DNA from: Clostridium sp. KNHs205
GTDB taxonomy: Bacteria; Bacillota; Clostridia; Lachnospirales; Lachnospiraceae
Length of the DNA: 64,000 nt
Reading direction: 5' to 3'
Assembly (NCBI RefSeq): GCF_000702945.1
Contig: NZ_JNLE01000003.1
Location: forward strand, 3,519,501 to 3,583,500
This document shows, piece after piece, positions 1 through 8,476 of this stretch. The number at the start of each line of letters is the position of its first letter. The first letter of the stretch is position 1. Made by a program: the position numbers and the translations under genes. The notes under the pieces were generated by a model. That model was not told the origin of the DNA, made no database searches, and saw only the letters and a list, made by a program, of their open reading frames with translations.

Positions 1-11
1 AGAACAGTTAC

Positions 12-41
12 TTTACAACTTCTTATGAACTTGTTTATAAT
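12..41 (+). promoter_or_regulatory. sigma-A-type promoter for the DeoR regulator
   Basis: TTTACA and a perfect TATAAT are separated by 18 bp, about 95 bp upstream of the DeoR-family start codon. Seen directly; activity is inferred. Confidence 0.6.
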
Positions 42-137
42 AGAACTTATCTAAAATTTCTATTAAAATACCAATAAAAAGGCAGCGTGTTAAAGTACAC
101 AGATGTGCTAATTATAAAAGAGAGTAGGTAGAAGACA

Positions 138-899
138 ATGCTTGCAATAGAAAGAAGAAATCAGATATTAGAAATATTGCAGAGGGATAAGAGAGTTGTA
201 GTAAGTGATTTGAGTTCAGCTTTTGAAGTGACAGAGGAAACCATCAGAAGGGATCTGGAGAAGCTTGAAAAAGAAGGCTTTGCCAGAAAAACTTATGGCG
301 GAGCAATACTGAATGAAAGTTTTAATGTAGATTTACCTTTTACCGTAAGAAAGAAAGCCAATGTATCCAATAAGGAATATATTGCAGATATTATATGTTC
401 TATGATCGAGGACGGGGATCACATTATGATGGATGCCAGTTCTACTGCTGTCTATGCGGCGAAACATCTTAAAAACAAAAAGAATATTACCTTGATTACC
501 AATTCCATTGAAATTCTTCTTGAATTATCCGAAGTAGCAGGCTGGAAAGTGCTGTCTACCGGTGGGATGCTGAAGGAAGGTTCACTTTCGCTGGTGGGTT
601 ATCAGGCAGAAAAAATGCTGGAGAATTACCATGTGGATAAAGCGGTTATTTCCTGCAAAGGTCTTGATATGGAACGGGGTATAACCGATTCAAATGAGAT
701 GGAAGCCCAGATTAAGAAGCTTATGCTGGAATCAGCCAGTACCAGGATACTTGCTGCTGACTCCTCGAAATTTGACAAGATATCCTTTACCCGTATTGGC
801 GGGCTGGATAATCTGGACTATGTTATTACAGACAAAGAACCTGCTGATACCTGGAAACAGGTATTTCAGTCAACTAAAATTTCACTTAAATATGAATAA
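138..899 (+). CDS. DeoR/GlpR-family transcriptional regulator
   Basis: A 253-aa DNA-binding repressor of the DeoR family at its usual length. Residues 1-57 form the winged helix-turn-helix, with the family signature VTEETIRRDLEKLEKEG. The rest is the DeoR sensor domain, with the DASSTAVYAA loop near residue 99 that in this family binds a phosphorylated sugar or polyol intermediate. It lies immediately upstream of, and on the same strand as, a diol-dehydratase-type glycyl radical enzyme, so it most likely controls that locus in response to a pathway intermediate. Two near-identical 21-bp boxes between the genes are candidate operators. The effector cannot be read from the sequence. Confidence 0.9.
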   Translation: MLAIERRNQILEILQRDKRVVVSDLSSAFEVTEETIRRDLEKLEKEGFARKTYGGAILNESFNVDLPFTVRKKANVSNKEYIADIICSMIEDGDHIMMDASSTAVYAAKHLKNKKNITLITNSIEILLELSEVAGWKVLSTGGMLKEGSLSLVGYQAEKMLENYHVDKAVISCKGLDMERGITDSNEMEAQIKKLMLESASTRILAADSSKFDKISFTRIGGLDNLDYVITDKEPADTWKQVFQSTKISLKYE

Positions 900-1025
900 A
901 AACACTGTAATTTTTCTTTCAAAGTATTATCTGTTTCTACTATATAAGTTTTGAATTACAGTTTTCTAATAGAAGGCAATAAAAACAGTGAAGAGATTTA
1001 ATAAGAATCACGATCCTGCAATGAG

Positions 1026-1068
1026 GTTATAAAAATACTGGCAGGATGTTATAAGAATACTGTCAGGA
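1026..1068 (+). promoter_or_regulatory. tandem 21-bp direct repeat, candidate DeoR operator
   Basis: Two copies of GTTATAARAATACTGKCAGGA start at 1026 and 1048, differing at two positions and spaced 22 bp apart (two helical turns). They lie between the DeoR gene and the glycyl radical enzyme. Regular helical phasing beside a DeoR gene suggests a regulator-binding site; this is inferred. Confidence 0.45.
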
Positions 1069-1116
1069 AGTAAGAAGGTATTATATAAACAATATAGAAA
1101 GGATAGGTTGCTTGCT

Positions 1117-1161
1117 ATGTCTGCCTTTAAGGCAGTAAGCAATGGGTATTGGCATGAATAA
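1117..1161 (+). other. possible 14-aa leader ORF overlapping the dehydratase start
   Basis: An ATG 8 bp after GGATAGG opens a 14-codon frame (MSAFKAVSNGYWHE) that ends inside the 5' end of the glycyl radical enzyme gene. The same stretch holds an imperfect inverted repeat (CTGCC-TTTAA-GGCAG flanked by TTGCT and AGCAA) that could cover the enzyme's start codon. The enzyme itself has only a weak ribosome binding site (AAGG at 1128). This would fit translational coupling, but chance is quite possible. Confidence 0.2.
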
Positions 1162-3730
1162 TGTAAAGGATAGAGAAGGCTTTCATCCTTCAAAAGAAAT
1201 TGTAAAAAGCCCACGTATTTCAATGCTTATAGAGAATTTGTATGCCTCAATGCCGGAAATTGAAGCTGACAGGGCAGTTCTTCTTACTGAAAGCTATAAA
1301 AGTACCGAAGGGGAACCGATTATCAGAAGAAGAGCAAAAGCATTTTATCATATATTAAAGAACATTCCTATTACCATACGTCCTTTAGAGCTGATAGCAG
1401 GTAGTGCTACCAAAGCACCAAGGGGCTGTCAGGTATTTCCTGAGTTCTCCTATCAGTGGCTGCTGGAGGAATTTGATACCATTGAAAAGAGAAGCGCAGA
1501 TCCTTTTTATATAGCAGAGGATACAAAAGAGACCTTAAGAAATGTTTATACATACTGGGAAGGTAAAACAACCAGTGAACTGGCAACCTCCTATATGGCA
1601 CCGGAAACAAAGCTTGCCATGGAACATAATGTATTTACCCCCGGAAACTATTTCTATAATGGTGTAGGTCACGTTACAGTAGCCTATGAAAAAGTATTGG
1701 AAAAAGGTTATGAAGGTATTAAAGGAGAAGCGGTAAAAGCATTAGCAGAACTGAAGGTATCCGATATGGATTATGGAAAACGCAGTGAATTTCTAAAAGC
1801 TGTTATTCTAAGCTGTGAAGCAGCCTGTCTCTATGCCGAACGTTATGCTGTACTGGCAAAAGAAGAAGCAGCGGCCTGCCAGGATATAAAGCGAAGAGAA
1901 GAATTGCTTCAGATAGCTAAAAACTGCAGCAGAGTTCCGAGATACAGTGCTACTTCCTTTTATGAAGCCTGCCAGTCCTTCTGGTTTGTTCAGATGCTTT
2001 TGCAGGTGGAATCAAGCGGACATTCCATATCCCCCGGAAGATTTGATCAATATATGTATCCGTATTATGAGAAGGATCTGAAAGAAGGAAAAATAAACAT
2101 AGAATTTGCCCAGGAACTGATGGATTGCATCTGGGTCAAGTTAAATGATCTGAATAAAGTTAGAGATGCAGCTTCTGCGGAAGGATTTGCAGGCTATAGT
2201 CTGTTCCAGAATCTGATAGCAGGTGGTCAGAACAGAGAAGGTATTGATGTTACAAATGATCTTTCCTATATGAGCATAGAAGCCTCCATGCATGTAATGC
2301 TCCCTCAGCCGTCATTGTCCGTCAGAGTATGGAATAAGACACCTCATGAATTTCTGGTAAAAGCTGCGAAGCTTACCAGAACAGGTATCGGGCTTCCGGC
2401 TTACTATAATGATGAGGTAGTGATACCCTCCCTGGTAAACAGAGGGCTGAGCCTAGCAGATGCCAGAGAGTACAATATCATTGGCTGTGTGGAACCCCAA
2501 AAAGCCGGTAAGACTGACGGCTGGCATGATGCTGCTTTCTTTAATATGCTACGTCCTTTGGAATTTGCCTTCCATAATGGCAGAGACAATGGCGTATTGG
2601 TTGGTGTACCTACCGGTGAAGTAGAAGAGATGAACTCTTTTGAGGAACTCTTTGAGGCTTATAAACAGCAAATGAATTATATGATAGAGCTATTGGTGAA
2701 TGCAGATAACTCCATTGATCTTGCACATAGTGAAAGATGCCCACTGCCTTATCTTTCTTCCATGGTGGAGGATTGCATCGGAAGAGGAAAAAGCGTACAG
2801 GAAGGCGGAGCCATCTATAACTTTACCGGACCGCAGGGTTTTGGTATTGCAAATATGACGGATTCTCTTTATGCCATTAAGAAACTGGTATTTGAGCAAA
2901 AGAAATATACCCTTGCTGATTTTAAAAATGCCATGGATAGTAATTTTGGACATGAAACATCCTCCTCTGAAGCAGTAAAAATATCCGCTTCAGAAGCAGA
3001 AGAAACAACAAAAGCTGTTGTAAAAAAACTGCTGGAGCAGGGAGTTAAGGTCGGAGAAAAAGAGATAAAAGAAATCCTTGCAGTTACTTTAAAAGACGGA
3101 GCTTCAGAAGTGCAGGGAAACAGATGGGAGCAACTGTTAAGTGATATAAACCAGCTGCCCAAGTTCGGTAATGACATAGAAGATGTCGATCTCTTTGCCA
3201 GGGAGATAGCCTATACCTATACGAAACCTATGGAGAATTTTAAGAATCCAAGAGGTGGTTCTTATCAGGCCGGACTATACCCCGTATCAGCCAATGTTCC
3301 TTTAGGGGCTCAGACCGGAGCTACCCCTGATGGAAGATTAAGCTGTACTCCAATTGCTGATGGTGTATCTCCGGCTTCCGGAAGAGATACCCACGGACCT
3401 ACTGCGGCAGCTAACTCCGTTGCTAAATTAGATCATTTTATTGCCTCTAACGGTACTTTATTCAATCAGAAGTTCCATCCCTCTGCTCTCAGCGGTGTCA
3501 GAGGAATCGATAACTTTATTTCACTGATAAGAGCATATTTTGATCAGAAGGGAAGTCACATGCAATTTAACGTAGTTAGCCGTGATACCCTGATGGATGC
3601 ACAGAAGAATCCTGAGAACTATAAAAATCTGGTAGTCAGAGTTGCTGGTTACAGTGCGTTGTTTACGACATTGTCCAGATCGCTGCAGGATGATATTATC
3701 GCCAGAACAGAACAGGGATTTCCGGGATAA
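1142..3730 (+). CDS. B12-independent glycerol/1,2-propanediol dehydratase (glycyl radical enzyme)
   Basis: An 862-aa pyruvate formate-lyase-like enzyme that would dehydrate a vicinal diol to an aldehyde by radical chemistry. The C-terminal glycyl-radical loop is RVAGYSALF with Gly836. The active-site motif IGCVEPQ carries Cys449 and Glu451. GWHD supplies Asp463, NGVGHVTV supplies His177, and SSGHSIS lies near residue 295. From memory, the Clostridium butyricum glycerol dehydratase uses Cys433, Glu435, Asp447, His164 and Ser282; the matching spacing and KTDGWHDAAFFN favour a diol dehydratase over choline lyase or hydroxyphenylacetate decarboxylase. The activase, shell protein and GTPase follow in one operon. 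The start is uncertain: an in-frame ATG at 1154 is an alternative. There is no evident N-terminal encapsulation extension. Substrate (propanediol or glycerol) is not decidable here. Confidence 0.88.
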   Translation: MGIGMNNVKDREGFHPSKEIVKSPRISMLIENLYASMPEIEADRAVLLTESYKSTEGEPIIRRRAKAFYHILKNIPITIRPLELIAGSATKAPRGCQVFPEFSYQWLLEEFDTIEKRSADPFYIAEDTKETLRNVYTYWEGKTTSELATSYMAPETKLAMEHNVFTPGNYFYNGVGHVTVAYEKVLEKGYEGIKGEAVKALAELKVSDMDYGKRSEFLKAVILSCEAACLYAERYAVLAKEEAAACQDIKRREELLQIAKNCSRVPRYSATSFYEACQSFWFVQMLLQVESSGHSISPGRFDQYMYPYYEKDLKEGKINIEFAQELMDCIWVKLNDLNKVRDAASAEGFAGYSLFQNLIAGGQNREGIDVTNDLSYMSIEASMHVMLPQPSLSVRVWNKTPHEFLVKAAKLTRTGIGLPAYYNDEVVIPSLVNRGLSLADAREYNIIGCVEPQKAGKTDGWHDAAFFNMLRPLEFAFHNGRDNGVLVGVPTGEVEEMNSFEELFEAYKQQMNYMIELLVNADNSIDLAHSERCPLPYLSSMVEDCIGRGKSVQEGGAIYNFTGPQGFGIANMTDSLYAIKKLVFEQKKYTLADFKNAMDSNFGHETSSSEAVKISASEAEETTKAVVKKLLEQGVKVGEKEIKEILAVTLKDGASEVQGNRWEQLLSDINQLPKFGNDIEDVDLFAREIAYTYTKPMENFKNPRGGSYQAGLYPVSANVPLGAQTGATPDGRLSCTPIADGVSPASGRDTHGPTAAANSVAKLDHFIASNGTLFNQKFHPSALSGVRGIDNFISLIRAYFDQKGSHMQFNVVSRDTLMDAQKNPENYKNLVVRVAGYSALFTTLSRSLQDDIIARTEQGFPG

Positions 3731-3799
3731 AGAAATTGTAAGAAGATGCTCTCTAACAGATAAAAGCACCAGAGCATACCGGAAAAGGGGATTTGGTTG

Positions 3800-3839
3800 G
3801 ATTCAGGAATATCAAATCAAAGTTTGATATTCACGAAAG
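3800..3839 (+). repeat. RNA-type hairpin repeat, copy 1, upstream of the activase
   Basis: Perfect 10-bp arms GAATATCAAA/TTTGATATTC around the loop TCAAAG end just before the activase ribosome binding site (GAAAGGAA). A second copy occurs at 37854-37894 upstream of an unrelated response regulator; there both arm substitutions keep pairing as G-U. Probably a small cis-acting RNA element or dispersed palindromic repeat; function unknown. Confidence 0.6.
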
Positions 3840-3847
3840 GAAATATA

Positions 3848-4633
3848 ATGACGGGAAGAATATTCGATATACAGAGATTTTCCATTCATGACGGACCCGG
3901 CATACGTACCATTGTGTTTCTGAAGGGATGTTATTTAAGATGCAGATGGTGCTGTAATCCGGAATCTCAGGAATATGGGATTGAGACCATGATGGTGGAC
4001 GGAAAGCCAAAGGTTATTGGAAAAGATGTAACCGTAGAAGAAGTAATGGAAGAGGTTATGAAGGACCTTCCTTATTACAGAAGATCCGGTGGAGGGCTTA
4101 CCCTTTCCGGAGGCGAAGCTCTCTGTCAGCCGGACTTTGCGGTGGAATTGCTGAAAACGGCAAGGGAATATGGTATAAATACAGCTATGGAAAGTACAGG
4201 TTATTCCGAGTTCTCTGTAATCGAGAGATACCTGCCCTGGCTGGATGTCTATCTGATGGACATAAAACATATGGATTCGGTTAAACATGAAGAATATACC
4301 GGAAGACCCAATGATCTGATACTTGAAAATGCCAGAAAGCTAGCGGAAAAGAGTAAAGCTAGAGAAGGGACCCGCCTGGTTATCCGTATACCGGTAATCC
4401 CGGAATTTAATGCGACAGTCAAGGAAATAAGTGAAATAGCAGAGTTTGCAAAATCACTTCCGGGAGTTACTGATTTACACCTGCTGCCCTATCATAGATT
4501 AGGTCAGGATAAGTATACCGGACTTGGCAGGGTATATAAGATGCAGCATGCTGAGCCTTTAAGTAACGAAACCATGGAGGAACTGCTCCAGGCTGCATTA
4601 AAAACAGGTCTTAATTGTCAGATTGGCGGATAA
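3848..4633 (+). CDS. glycyl-radical enzyme activating protein (radical SAM)
   Basis: A 261-aa PFL-activase-family radical SAM protein that installs the glycyl radical on the dehydratase just upstream. The [4Fe-4S]/SAM motif is Cys28-x3-Cys32-x2-Cys35 (CYLRCRWC) after FSIHDGPGIRT. SGGEAL near residue 93 is the SAM-binding GGE motif. The protein is short and lacks the two-cluster ferredoxin insert found between these motifs in many dehydratase and HPD activases, so it resembles the compact PflA form. The start is set at ATG 3848, preceded by GAAAGGAAATATA; an upstream TTG at 3797 in the same frame would be inside the hairpin repeat and has no good ribosome site. Confidence 0.9.
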   Translation: MTGRIFDIQRFSIHDGPGIRTIVFLKGCYLRCRWCCNPESQEYGIETMMVDGKPKVIGKDVTVEEVMEEVMKDLPYYRRSGGGLTLSGGEALCQPDFAVELLKTAREYGINTAMESTGYSEFSVIERYLPWLDVYLMDIKHMDSVKHEEYTGRPNDLILENARKLAEKSKAREGTRLVIRIPVIPEFNATVKEISEIAEFAKSLPGVTDLHLLPYHRLGQDKYTGLGRVYKMQHAEPLSNETMEELLQAALKTGLNCQIGG

Positions 4634-4647
4634 GGGAGGAGAAGCAG

Positions 4648-5025
4648 ATGAATTTTCAGGATATGATATCCAATGACAATAAAATGAGAATCATTCAGGA
4701 AATCGTTCCCGGCAAACAGATTACACTGGCGCATATTATTGCAGGACCGGATCAGGTTCTGTACAAAAAGCTGGGTCTGAATCCTGAAATAGATTATCAG
4801 AAAGCAGCTATAGGTATTCTTACTGTATCTCCCAGTGAAACAGCTATAATAGCAGGAGATATTGCGATTAAGACCTCTGGTGTGGAGCTGGGGTTTGTTG
4901 ATCGTTTCAGCGGTACTCTGATTGTGACTGGAAGTGTTTCGGAAGTAGAGGCTTCTCTGAAAGCGATACTGGATTATGCGGTGGAGAAATTAAATTTTTC
5001 CGTATGTGAGCTTACCAGAACATGA
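4648..5025 (+). CDS. eutS: EutS/PduU-type bacterial microcompartment shell protein
   Basis: A 125-aa circularly permuted BMC-domain shell protein. RIIQEIVPGKQITLAHIIA, SPSETAIIAGD and LGFVDRFSGTLIVTGSV follow the EutS pattern closely over the whole length. Such proteins form hexamers with a beta-barrel cap in the shell of ethanolamine or propanediol compartments. The start is ATG 4648 after GGGAGGAG; a start at 4615 would overlap the activase. It overlaps the next gene by 4 bp (ATGA). No canonical PduA-like hexamer or pentamer is encoded nearby, so it must join shell proteins made elsewhere or be vestigial. EutS versus PduU naming is not decidable. Confidence 0.9.
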   Translation: MNFQDMISNDNKMRIIQEIVPGKQITLAHIIAGPDQVLYKKLGLNPEIDYQKAAIGILTVSPSETAIIAGDIAIKTSGVELGFVDRFSGTLIVTGSVSEVEASLKAILDYAVEKLNFSVCELTRT

Positions 5026-5447
5026 AAAAGCTGATATTGATCGGAAGAAGCGAAAGTGGTAAAACAACTCTTACCCAGGCGTTAAAGGGTGAGAAGCTTC
5101 AATATGCCAAAACTCAGGCAACAGATTATATGGATATGCTGATTGATACACCCGGTGAATATGCTCAGACAAAATCTCTTGCAAGTGCACTGGCGCTCTA
5201 CGCTTATGAAGCAGACGTAGTCGGGCTGCTGCTCGGTGCTACTGAGGATTATTCCCTGTTCAGTCCCAACATAACCAGCCTTGTTAACAGAGAAGTAATA
5301 GGTATCGTGACTCAAATAGACAAATGGGAGGCTAACTGTGCCAGAGCGGGAGAATGGTTAAAACTGGCAGGCTGTCAACGGATTTTCTATGTAAGCGCAG
5401 TTACCGGTGAAGGACTTGCGGAACTAAGGCAATATCTTATGCAATAG
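5022..5447 (+). CDS. eutP: EutP/PduV-family microcompartment GTPase
   Basis: A 141-aa P-loop NTPase of the EutP/PduV family, which accompanies microcompartment operons; in Salmonella PduV has been linked to compartment positioning, and EutP has been reported as an acetate kinase. The Walker A loop is GRSESGKTTL (residues 8-17), DTPGEY is the G3 motif and TQIDKW the G4 motif. Length is typical. It overlaps the shell-protein gene by ATGA and is the last gene before a clear terminator, so the operon ends without an aldehyde dehydrogenase, alcohol dehydrogenase or phosphotransacylase. Confidence 0.88.
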   Translation: MKKLILIGRSESGKTTLTQALKGEKLQYAKTQATDYMDMLIDTPGEYAQTKSLASALALYAYEADVVGLLLGATEDYSLFSPNITSLVNREVIGIVTQIDKWEANCARAGEWLKLAGCQRIFYVSAVTGEGLAELRQYLMQ

Positions 5448-5474
5448 GATTTTAATATTTTTGAGAAATGCAGG

Positions 5475-5512
5475 AAACTCCGGGGTATAGATAAAAACCC
5501 AGGAGTTTTTTT
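5475..5512 (+). terminator. rho-independent terminator of the dehydratase operon
   Basis: A 12-bp stem with one mismatch (AAACTCCGGGGT / ACCCAGGAGTTT), loop of about 10 nt, then a T run. Confidence 0.85.
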
Positions 5513-5520
5513 AAGAATGT

Positions 5521-5549
5521 TTGCGCTTTTTCCCTTTATTTACTATAAT
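5521..5549 (+). promoter_or_regulatory. promoter for the GNAT gene
   Basis: TTGCGC, a 17-bp spacer and a perfect TATAAT, about 70 bp before the acetyltransferase start. Seen in sequence. Confidence 0.6.
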
Positions 5550-5618
5550 AGAAGATGAGTAATTTTTTTAATATGATTTGTAATAAAAAATTTAATTCAA
5601 TTCATGAGGTAGATTTAT

Positions 5619-6515
5619 ATGTACTTGAGTAATATTACTGATATCGACCACAGCTTTCTGAATGAAATGCTGAAGCTCAGTTACAGCCATAATAATCTGG
5701 GATTTGGCTTTCCCCGCGGAGATCTAAAGGATGTGGAAAATGAAATGAATGAAAACAATCAAAAGATAAATGATTGTTTTTATTTGATAAAAGACAGGGA
5801 TGAGAATCTAGGTATTATCGGATTTATGGAAATTGATGTACAAAGAGGAATAATCATTGGCCCTGTTATGAAAAACAAGTATTATACATATGAAAATATA
5901 CTCGAGAGTATAAACCAGCTTAGATATATGTATAAATATAAAGAGAAACTTATCTCCTTTGATGTATTAAAGGAAAATACACTGCTCTGTAAGGTATTAG
6001 AAGAAAATGGTTTCAAACTATCTTCCTCTCATATATCCATGAAGATGAAGCTGTATCAAAATAAGCCTTATACTATGAAACTGGATAAAGTTATTTGTTC
6101 TGCATCAAGAGAAGCTACAGATATACTTCTTCAAATTGACAAACTCTTTAAAGAAACACTGGTGGATTGGGTGGAAGAAGATGTTGATAGTTTGTATGAA
6201 TATCTTGAACAGGGATATGATATGGCTTATTTATTGCATGATGATAATGTAGCTGGCGCTATAATATGGATATGGTTTGAGGAACTTGGATATGGGCGAA
6301 TTGAGTATATCGCGGTAGCGAAATCAGAGCAAAAGAAAGGTTATGGAAGTGAACTCCTGGATTTTATACTTTCCAAACTATCAAGAACTTTGAAAAGGGA
6401 GCACTTGAATTACTTTTATCTGGATTTGGATGCAAGAAATGAAAAGGCATATAATTTATATCGAAAAAAAGGTTTTGAATTTGATTATTCAGACAATGTC
6501 TACCGGTCTTATTAA
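5619..6515 (+). CDS. GNAT-family N-acetyltransferase
   Basis: A 298-aa protein whose C-terminal half is a clear GNAT domain: IEYIAVAKSEQKKGYGSELL gives the acetyl-CoA pyrophosphate loop (Q/RxxGxG/A) and DARNEKAYNLYRKKGFEF the final strand. The N-terminal half (about 1-150) also has a GNAT-like layout (NLGIIGFMEID, then LEENGFKLSS) but no clean CoA loop, so this may be a tandem GNAT with a degenerate first copy. It is a single-gene unit with its own promoter. Substrate unknown. Confidence 0.8.
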   Translation: MYLSNITDIDHSFLNEMLKLSYSHNNLGFGFPRGDLKDVENEMNENNQKINDCFYLIKDRDENLGIIGFMEIDVQRGIIIGPVMKNKYYTYENILESINQLRYMYKYKEKLISFDVLKENTLLCKVLEENGFKLSSSHISMKMKLYQNKPYTMKLDKVICSASREATDILLQIDKLFKETLVDWVEEDVDSLYEYLEQGYDMAYLLHDDNVAGAIIWIWFEELGYGRIEYIAVAKSEQKKGYGSELLDFILSKLSRTLKREHLNYFYLDLDARNEKAYNLYRKKGFEFDYSDNVYRSY

Positions 6516-6602
6516 ATAAAGAGGTCATATTTAAGAAATCTATTATAAAGAAGTGAAAGAAATGCATATGTTAAGATTTTTATTTTAGAAAGGTGATTTA
6601 TT

Positions 6603-7382
6603 ATGAATACTATTTCATTGGGAATTTTAATTCCTTTTATAGGAACAACTCTGGGTTCAGCCTTTGTGTTCCTGCTTAAGAATCGAATCAATCCATTGGT
6701 TCAAAAAATACTCCTGGGATTTGCTTCAGGTGTAATGGTGGCTGCTTCTGTTTGGTCGCTGCTAATTCCGGCAATTGACATGTCAGAGGATATGGGAAAA
6801 CTATCATTTGTGCCGGCAATAACAGGATTTGGATTAGGTATTGCCTTTTTACTGATATTAGATAAAATTGTTCCCCATTTGCACCTTGACAGGGAAGAGC
6901 CAGAGGGAATCAGTACAACCTTTAAGAAAACCACTATGCTGGTGCTGGCTGTAACCCTTCATAATATTCCGGAGGGAATGGCAGTAGGTGTGGTATTTGC
7001 GGGATTGATGCAGGGAAATACTGACATTACCTTTGCCGGAGCTATGGCATTGGCAATCGGTATCGCTATTCAGAATGTTCCGGAAGGAGCGATCATTTCC
7101 CTTCCGCTTAAGAGTGAAGGAACCAGCAGGGGAAAAGCATTCCTATATGGTATGTCCTCTGGTATTGTAGAACCTATTGCTGCCTTGATAACAATTCTCC
7201 TGACGGGTCTGGTAGTTCCTGTGCTGCCTTATTTACTATCCTTTGCAGCAGGGGCAATGATTTATGTGGTGGTTGAAGAATTGATACCGGAAGCTTCGGA
7301 AGGAGAGCATTCCAATATCGGTACCATTGGTTTTGCTATAGGGTTTATGATCATGATGACCTTAGATGTTGCTTTAGGTTAA
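6603..7382 (+). CDS. ZIP-family divalent metal transporter
   Basis: A 259-aa integral membrane protein with about eight hydrophobic segments. HNIPEGMAVGV (about residue 120) and NVPEGAIISLPL (about residue 160) are the paired His/Asn-Pro-Glu-Gly motifs of ZIP helices IV and V that bind the metal. It closely follows the ZupT/GufA bacterial subfamily, which imports Zn and other divalent cations. The start follows a good AAAGGTG ribosome site. The AraC-type gene begins 17 bp downstream, but a functional link is not obvious. The metal cannot be read from the sequence. Confidence 0.9.
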   Translation: MNTISLGILIPFIGTTLGSAFVFLLKNRINPLVQKILLGFASGVMVAASVWSLLIPAIDMSEDMGKLSFVPAITGFGLGIAFLLILDKIVPHLHLDREEPEGISTTFKKTTMLVLAVTLHNIPEGMAVGVVFAGLMQGNTDITFAGAMALAIGIAIQNVPEGAIISLPLKSEGTSRGKAFLYGMSSGIVEPIAALITILLTGLVVPVLPYLLSFAAGAMIYVVVEELIPEASEGEHSNIGTIGFAIGFMIMMTLDVALG

Positions 7383-7399
7383 TATTTTTTGGGAAGGAA

Positions 7400-8383
7400 G
7401 TGGGCATCATTCACCAGGAACTGTTAGATAAATTAAAAGAAATAACAGAAGAAGAACAGAATATCTTATCCGGAAACAGTACGGTAGCTAGAGATCTGTA
7501 TACCAGTGAAAAGGATTTTGTCATTGACAGTAAGAAGATGCTTGCCAAAGGCAAACTCATCGATGTCAGGACACATACCCGGTTTGTACATTTTCCGAAG
7601 CATAAACATAATTATATCGAAATTATCTATATGGTAAGCGGCAGTACTACCCACATTATCAATGACAACAGTAAGGTGGTTCTAAATCAGGGAGATATGC
7701 TGTTTCTGAATCAGAATGCATACCAGGAAATACTCCCTGCAGGTTTAGAGGATATTGCCATTAACTTCATAGTTCTCACAGAATTCTTTGATGTAGCTTT
7801 TCAGATGCTGGATGGAGAGAATCTGCTGAAGAATTTTCTGGTGGACTCTCTGAGACAGGACAATAAAACCGCAGGTTATATGTACTTTAAGGTAGCAGAT
7901 GTCCTGCCGGTTCAGAATCTTATTGAAAATATGATATGGTCTATATTAAATGAGCAGGTCAACAAGAGAAAGATTAATCAGACTACCATGGGGTTATTAT
8001 TCCTTCAGCTCTTAAATTACACGGATAAAATTGAGCAGGTGGAGGATGATCCATATGATAATTATCTTACATTATCAGTATTACGCCATATAGAAGAAAA
8101 TTATCGGGACAGCAATCTGACAGTACTGGCAAAGGACTTAAATCAACCGATATATCTGCTTAGCAGACTTGTCAAACGGAGTACAGGTTATACCTATAAA
8201 GAACTTTTGCAGCGTAAACGTTTTCAGAAAGCAGTAGAGTTGCTTGGAAACACGACGCTTTCGGTTAATGATATCATATCAGCAGTTGGATATGACAATA
8301 CCAGCTATTTTCATAAGATATTCAGAGAAAAATATAATATGTCACCCAGGCAATACCGAACTATGAAGCAGCAGGAACAGTGA
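7400..8383 (+). CDS. AraC-family regulator with cupin sensor domain
   Basis: A 327-aa one-component regulator. Residues 60-130 form an AraC-ligand/cupin fold (HFPKHKHNYIEIIYMVSG, then LNQGDMLFLNQNAYQEI). The C-terminal ~100 residues carry two helix-turn-helix motifs, ending with the AraC signature SYFHKIFREKYNMSPRQYRT. The start is probably the GTG at 7400 directly after GGGAAGGAAG; the first in-frame ATG lies some 43 codons in and would cut a conserved helical N-terminus. A sugar-responsive regulator is the likely role. The deacetylase-like gene downstream is the obvious candidate target. Confidence 0.85.
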   Translation: MGIIHQELLDKLKEITEEEQNILSGNSTVARDLYTSEKDFVIDSKKMLAKGKLIDVRTHTRFVHFPKHKHNYIEIIYMVSGSTTHIINDNSKVVLNQGDMLFLNQNAYQEILPAGLEDIAINFIVLTEFFDVAFQMLDGENLLKNFLVDSLRQDNKTAGYMYFKVADVLPVQNLIENMIWSILNEQVNKRKINQTTMGLLFLQLLNYTDKIEQVEDDPYDNYLTLSVLRHIEENYRDSNLTVLAKDLNQPIYLLSRLVKRSTGYTYKELLQRKRFQKAVELLGNTTLSVNDIISAVGYDNTSYFHKIFREKYNMSPRQYRTMKQQEQ

Positions 8384-8387
8384 TGCA

Positions 8388-8435
8388 GCAGGAATCATGA
8401 AGTGGCAGGAATCATGAAACGACAGGAATCATGAA
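8388..8435 (+). repeat. three tandem 17-bp repeats between araC-type and deacetylase genes
   Basis: The core CAGGAATCATGAA recurs three times at 17-bp spacing immediately after the AraC-type stop codon. It is one of several degenerate tandem repeats in spacers of this window. Confidence 0.6.
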
Positions 8436-8476
8436 CAGCGGAAAAAAGAATATAAGAAAGATTGGGGAAAGAAAAA

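Noticed and set aside
899-967. Terminator after the DeoR gene
   Set aside because: AAAACACTGTAATT and AATTACAGTTTT can pair only over a ~45-nt loop with a 2-nt bulge; too weak to call.
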